From Pedobacter jejuensis (GTDB lineage: Bacteria; Bacteroidota; Bacteroidia; Sphingobacteriales; Sphingobacteriaceae): a DNA stretch of 64,000 nt. The position numbers and the translations under genes were made by a program. The notes under the pieces are model-generated. The model was not told the DNA's origin, made no database searches, and saw only the letters and a program-made list of their open reading frames with translations. Positions 60,325 to 64,000 of this stretch are shown here, in pieces (positions within the stretch are counted from its first letter, which is position 1; every line of letters starts with the position of its first letter). Location of the stretch: positions 1 through 64,000 of the forward strand of contig NZ_RBEE01000002.1 in NCBI RefSeq assembly GCF_003725795.1, given 5' to 3'.

Positions 60325-60403
60325 GTTGGAATGTTATAGAATTGAAATGTTAAAATATTCAACATTCAAAGCTTTTCAACTTTGTTAAACATTTCAACTA
60401 ATT
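60325..60403. repeat. AATGTT/AACATT word repeats before tpiA
   Basis: The upstream gap of tpiA contains gaatgtt, gaaatgtt, aacattc, aacatttc and similar words, which pair as an imperfect inverted repeat (gaatgtt at 60329 with aacattc near 60361). Confidence 0.6.
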
Positions 60404-60404
60404 T

Positions 60405-61568
60405 TTAAAATCTTCTAAATTCTTGTGTTAATTCAAAAACCTTGTTCAATATATCTTTTTCAATTTCATTAAAAGGTAAATCTCTTCTGGCATACACTTT
60501 TTCGGCAGTTTCAAACATTTTGGTAATGCTGTAAACTTCAAACCCATGCGCTCCGCCCCAGGCAAAATCAGGAATGAAATTACGAGGGAAACCAGCGCCG
60601 AAAATGTTGGCACTAACACCTGCAACAGTACCAGTATTAAACATGGTATTGATGCCACATTTAGCATGGTCTGCCATAATTAAACCGCAAAACTGCAATC
60701 CTGTTTTACGAAAACTTTGTTCATTGTAATCCCAAAGCCTAACATCTGCATAATTATTTTTTAAGTTCGAGTTATTACTATCGGCACCAATATTACACCA
60801 CTGCCCCATAACTGCGTTCCCTAAATAACCTTCGTGTCCTTTTGATGAATATCCCCAAATTACGGCATTATTAATTTCACCACCAACCCTACTATGCGGA
60901 CCAATGGTTGTGTTTGGATAAATCTTTGAACCCATTTTTACCGATGAACCTTCGCATAAAGCAAAAGAACCTCGAATATTACTACTTTCCCATACCTGGC
61001 TATTTTTTCCTAAATAAATTGGCCCTTGCAAACTGTTAAAAACAGAACACTCTGCTGTTGCACCTTCTTCAACAAAAATATTATCACCTAAAAATGTATT
61101 GGTAGAACTTAAATTTATTGATGTTCTTCCTTTAGTTAGCAATTCAAAATCCTTTCTTAATTCTGCGCCATTGTGCGTAAAAATATCATCAGGATATGTA
61201 ATTTTAATAAACTGATTGCTGTATTGAATTGGTTTTAAAGTATTTACAGCTGCTAAATCGAAACTATCAGCATTAAAGGCTATAATTAAATCTTCAGCTA
61301 ATAATACTTCGCCATGATTTAAGCCATTAATTTCATTTAGCAAGCCATCATCAGGACAAACCGAACCATTTATAAAAAGATTGGCATTTATTGAAGGATA
61401 TTTTACAGAAAGATAATCTTGCGTATTGAAGCCAAAATCAGCATCAAAGTATTTAGCCCATTTCTCGGCTATGGTTAAGATGCCAATCCGTAAATCGGCT
61501 ACTGGCCTTGTAAAAGTAAGAGGTCGTAATGATTCCCAACTAGAATCATCAAATAGATTGATTGTCAT
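60405..61568 (-). CDS. GlmU-like sugar nucleotidyltransferase family protein
   Basis: The protein is 387 residues from the ATG at 61568; a start at 61607 would add residues encoded by the rpmE2 terminator. It has the general plan of a putative sugar-phosphate nucleotidyltransferase with a C-terminal left-handed beta-helix acyltransferase: FDDSSWESLRPLTFTRPVADLRIGI at the N-terminus and hexapeptide repeats in the second half (NTFLGDNIFVEEGATAECSV, KMGSKIYPNTTIGPHSRVGG). The closing part has NTGTVAGVSANIFGAGFPRN. Annotated in Bacteroidota as GlmU family protein; actual sugar unknown, and it is not the essential GlmU. Confidence 0.82.
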   Translation of the reverse strand: MTINLFDDSSWESLRPLTFTRPVADLRIGILTIAEKWAKYFDADFGFNTQDYLSVKYPSINANLFINGSVCPDDGLLNEINGLNHGEVLLAEDLIIAFNADSFDLAAVNTLKPIQYSNQFIKITYPDDIFTHNGAELRKDFELLTKGRTSINLSSTNTFLGDNIFVEEGATAECSVFNSLQGPIYLGKNSQVWESSNIRGSFALCEGSSVKMGSKIYPNTTIGPHSRVGGEINNAVIWGYSSKGHEGYLGNAVMGQWCNIGADSNNSNLKNNYADVRLWDYNEQSFRKTGLQFCGLIMADHAKCGINTMFNTGTVAGVSANIFGAGFPRNFIPDFAWGGAHGFEVYSITKMFETAEKVYARRDLPFNEIEKDILNKVFELTQEFRRF

Positions 61569-61585
61569 AAGCAACAAAAATAAAA

Positions 61586-61616
61586 AAAGTCCCGATGCTT
61601 TTGGCAAAGGGACTTT
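61586..61616 (-). terminator. rpmE2 terminator
   Basis: AAAGTCCC (61586-61593) and GGGACTTT (61609-61616) form an 8-bp stem, with T residues following on the minus strand. It lies 25 bp after the L31 stop and within the apparent long frame of the next gene, supporting a later start there. Confidence 0.85.
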
Positions 61617-61640
61617 AAAAAATGCTTTTTAACGCTAAAA

Positions 61641-61889
61641 TTATTTCTTAGCGTAACGGTTTTTAAATTTATCGATACGTCCTGCTGTATCAACCAATTT
61701 CATTTTACCAGTATAAAAAGGGTGAGACATGTGAGAAATCTCTAATTTATAAAGAGGATACTCATTACCATCTTCCCATTTAATTGTTTCTTTTGTATCT
61801 ACACAAGATTTTGTTAAGAAAGCATATTCGTTAGACATATCTTTAAAAACAACTGGTCTGTAGCTTGTAGGGTGCAAATCTTTTTTCAT
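61641..61889 (-). CDS. rpmE2: 50S ribosomal protein L31 type B
   Basis: The 82-residue protein is type B L31: [48 protein letters not shown]. Only one Cys (about residue 29) is present, so the zinc-binding CxxC of type A is lacking. Bacteria often use this zinc-free form under zinc limitation, but many Bacteroidota have it as their usual L31. It has its own terminator and is not obviously linked to any neighbour. Confidence 0.96.
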   Translation of the reverse strand: MKKDLHPTSYRPVVFKDMSNEYAFLTKSCVDTKETIKWEDGNEYPLYKLEISHMSHPFYTGKMKLVDTAGRIDKFKNRYAKK

Positions 61890-62234
61890 TTGAATATTAT
61901 TTTAGTTATTTGTGTTGAAAGCATCAAGAACATTTTTGCAATTTGCTGGCAACAACGCTTATGACCTTTCTGTTAGTCTTTTCTATCTCTATTTTAGAGG
62001 ATGCAAATATCTTAATTTTATTTCTTAAATACAAGCGCAAATTAGAATTTTATATTGTAATAGTTTTGCATTTAAATTATTATGTCAATATCTAATTTCA
62101 CGTCAGAGATGTAGCATAAAGTTTTTCAGAGCTATGTGTTTTCAAAGTGTTAGAAAAAGTTACCACAAAAATCTTCGCATTAATTTGAAGTATTTATAAA
62201 CTATATTTATTGTTTCAATCACTTTACCATCCCC
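61890..62234. other. Gene-free divergent gap between rpmE2 and the amidase
   Basis: This 345-bp AT-rich stretch separates two divergent genes and should carry both promoters. I see no ORF worth calling, no repeat of the families found elsewhere in the window and no clear hairpin. Boxes such as tatatttattg (62199-62210) before the amidase are only weak matches to TAnnTTTG. Confidence 0.5.
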
Positions 62235-63857
62235 ATGAATAGAAGAAACTTTATTAAAAGCGGCTCTGCTGCAGGTTTAATTACTACAATTGGCTTACCT
62301 GTATCTGCAGGAATTATTGTTGATGATGATATAATTACCGAATTTAAAGATGATTTCGATTTAAATGAAGTCACGATAACCCAATTGCAAAAGCTAATGC
62401 AAAGTGGTAAAGCAAGTTCGAAATCAATTACAAAAATGTATTTAAAAAGGATTGAAAAGATTGATAACAGCGGACCGAAATTAAACGCTGTGATAGAACT
62501 TAATCCAGATGCTATGGAAATTGCATCTAAAATGGATGATGAACGAAAAGCAGGTAAAATCAGAGGGATGATGCATGGAATACCTATTTTAATTAAAGAC
62601 AATATTAATACTGCAGATAAAATGCAAACCACAGCTGGTTCATTGGCTTTGGCTGGAAATGTAGCTAGCGAAGATGCATTTATAGTTAAAAAACTTCGTG
62701 ATGCTGGTGCTGTAATTCTTGGCAAAACAAATTTAAGTGAGTGGGCAAATTTCCGCTCTACACGGTCTTGCAGTGGTTGGAGTAGCCAAGGCGGACAAAC
62801 TAAAAATCCATATATTTTAGATAGAAGTCCGAGTGGTTCTAGCTCAGGTTCTGGTTCTGCTGTATCGGCCAATTTATGTGCGATAGCCATTGGTACCGAA
62901 ACCAACGGCTCTGTTATTGCTCCATCATCGTACAATGGTGTTGTTGGATTAAAACCTACTGTTGGTTTGCTAAGCCGGAGTGGTATTATTCCAATTTCAA
63001 CAACTCAAGATACCGCCGGACCAATGGGTAGAAATGTTACCGATGTTGCAATCTTGCTCTCATCCCTTTCAGGAGTTGATGTGGAAGATGAAATAACGAA
63101 AAATAGTGAGGGTAAATCAGCAATAGATTATACCTCATTTTTAAAAGAAGACGCACTTAAAGGTAAAAGAATTGGTATAGAGAAGTCATTTTTAACAGGG
63201 CATGAAGGTGTAGTTGCGCTTTACAAAAACGCTATAGAAAAATTAAAGGAATTAGGGGCAGAAATTATCGAAATAGAGCTTTTAAAGGAAATGAGAGTTA
63301 TTGGCTCTGCAAGTTTTACGGTATTGCAATGCGAATTTAAAGATGGCGTAAATGCTTATTTATCAAAAGCAAATGCGAAGGTTAAAACTTTGACTGATGT
63401 AATCGCATTTAATAAAGCTAATGAAGATAAGGCTATGCCTTATTTTAAACAAGAAACTTTAGAAAGTAGTGATAAAGCACCTAAAATTGATAGTAAAGAA
63501 TATAAAGATGCTTTGGAAAAAGTAATCTCATCAAGAAAAATAATTACAGATTTGATGGCAAAATTTAAATTAGATGCCATTGCAGGAACGAGTTATGGAA
63601 TTCCATCTGGTATTGATTTATTTAACGGAGATTACGGAAGTGGGTTTTATTTCTGTTCGCCGGCAGCTATGGCTGGCTTCCCACACATTACTGTACCGAT
63701 GGGCAAAATTTATGAATTACCGGTTGGTTTATCAATTATGGCATTGGCTTATGAGGAACCTAAAGTTTTATCCATGGCTTTTGCTTATGAACAAGCTACG
63801 AAACACAGAACGGCACCAAAATTTATTAAATCATCGAATTTTTCATCGGGTGTTTAA
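62235..63857 (+). CDS. Exported amidase, amidase-signature family
   Basis: The 540-residue enzyme has a Tat-like leader (MNRRNFIKSGSAAGLITTIGL) and the amidase-signature catalytic triad: Lys in IPILIKDNINTADKMQTTAG (about 120), cis-Ser and nucleophile Ser in SPSGSSSGSGSAVSANL and GTETNGSVIAPSSYNGVVGL (about 195-235). The C-terminal ~200 residues include AGTSYGIPSGIDLFNGDYG. It probably hydrolyses an amide bond in the periplasm; substrate unknown. Family members in Bacteroidota resemble peptide amidases and GatA-like enzymes. It stands alone at the right end of the window; beyond 63857 only short ccacggaatcacagaatac words are seen. Confidence 0.9.
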   Translation: MNRRNFIKSGSAAGLITTIGLPVSAGIIVDDDIITEFKDDFDLNEVTITQLQKLMQSGKASSKSITKMYLKRIEKIDNSGPKLNAVIELNPDAMEIASKMDDERKAGKIRGMMHGIPILIKDNINTADKMQTTAGSLALAGNVASEDAFIVKKLRDAGAVILGKTNLSEWANFRSTRSCSGWSSQGGQTKNPYILDRSPSGSSSGSGSAVSANLCAIAIGTETNGSVIAPSSYNGVVGLKPTVGLLSRSGIIPISTTQDTAGPMGRNVTDVAILLSSLSGVDVEDEITKNSEGKSAIDYTSFLKEDALKGKRIGIEKSFLTGHEGVVALYKNAIEKLKELGAEIIEIELLKEMRVIGSASFTVLQCEFKDGVNAYLSKANAKVKTLTDVIAFNKANEDKAMPYFKQETLESSDKAPKIDSKEYKDALEKVISSRKIITDLMAKFKLDAIAGTSYGIPSGIDLFNGDYGSGFYFCSPAAMAGFPHITVPMGKIYELPVGLSIMALAYEEPKVLSMAFAYEQATKHRTAPKFIKSSNFSSGV

Positions 63858-64000
63858 TCATTTGCCACGGAATCACAGAATACACGGAAACAAGTTTTTA
63901 TAATCAAAGTACTGTGTTTTTATCTTGCATGAAAATTAAGTCTGCTTTGAACGCCCACTTCCAACATTTAGGCTTTATCTGCTGAATGTTTTCCAGGTTT

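Noticed and set aside
61890..62234. Riboswitch or structured leader for rpmE2 or the amidase
   Set aside because: No recognisable riboswitch core or strong paired element is visible.
62219..62935. Hydrophobic minus-strand frame inside the amidase gene
   Set aside because: It lies antisense to a well-supported amidase and has no family features of its own.

Overview
The window is AT-rich, low-GC chromosomal DNA from a Bacteroidota bacterium, most likely a Sphingobacteriaceae member close to Pedobacter. The indicators are TAnnTTTG-type promoter boxes placed directly before start codons, no Shine-Dalgarno signals, a TonB-dependent receptor with an N-terminal carboxypeptidase-like domain, a LytS-type kinase with a sensory propeller, futalosine-pathway menaquinone synthesis (MqnC), type B L31, and Bacteroidota-type arginine enzymes. 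I see no rRNA, tRNA, CRISPR array or known riboswitch.

Region 1 (1-5.9 kb) is the end of an integrated mobilizable element lying against the 3' end of mnmE. All genes read leftwards: an excisionase-like protein, a tyrosine integrase, an unknown protein, a second small HTH protein, a VapE-type helicase, a TOPRIM primase, a MobC-like relaxosome protein and the first codons of a relaxase. The relaxase is cut off by what looks like the end of an IS21-family insertion sequence running out of the window. A cluster of TTACCTA repeats between primase and helicase is a candidate replication origin.

Region 2 (6-25 kb) is housekeeping: mnmE, an AI-2E-type permease, small envelope proteins, an AlkA-like glycosylase, argS, then an arginine block (deiminase-family enzyme, CtlX-like hydrolase, PLP arginine decarboxylase). 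DUF72, DUF1579, a DNA-PolB-like exonuclease, a dual-ATPase peptide ABC protein, RNase R, an outer-envelope protein and a polyprenyl synthase follow.

Region 3 (25-47 kb) holds rplU-rpmA, a dicarboxylate symporter, an ECF sigma factor with an overlapping membrane partner, a secreted DUF922 protein, DgkA, a lipoprotein, a GH20 hexosaminidase, trxB, an acyl-CoA carboxylase beta subunit, DUF2721, MaoC and LOG-family proteins, a TonB receptor, guaB, a RelE/ParE-type toxin-antitoxin pair, and an inactive/active M16 protease pair.

Region 4 (47-64 kb) holds mqnC, two ferritin-like exported proteins, a LytTR/LytS two-component system, scpB, a very acidic 62-residue protein, a GNAT-like protein, an XRE regulator, a leftward mpl, prmA, tpiA, GlmU-like and rpmE2 group, and a secreted amidase.

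The most striking signal is in the intergenic DNA. Nearly every longer gap carries its own family of degenerate repeated words or a structured dispersed repeat: a 17-copy hexamer array, two inverted copies of a ~165-bp REPIN-like element, a hairpin whose flanks are conserved while its stem differs completely between two copies, a 94-bp tandem duplication, six ~80-bp tandem units, and strand-asymmetric GT/AC and AG/TC arrays that face each other as very long imperfect inverted repeats.
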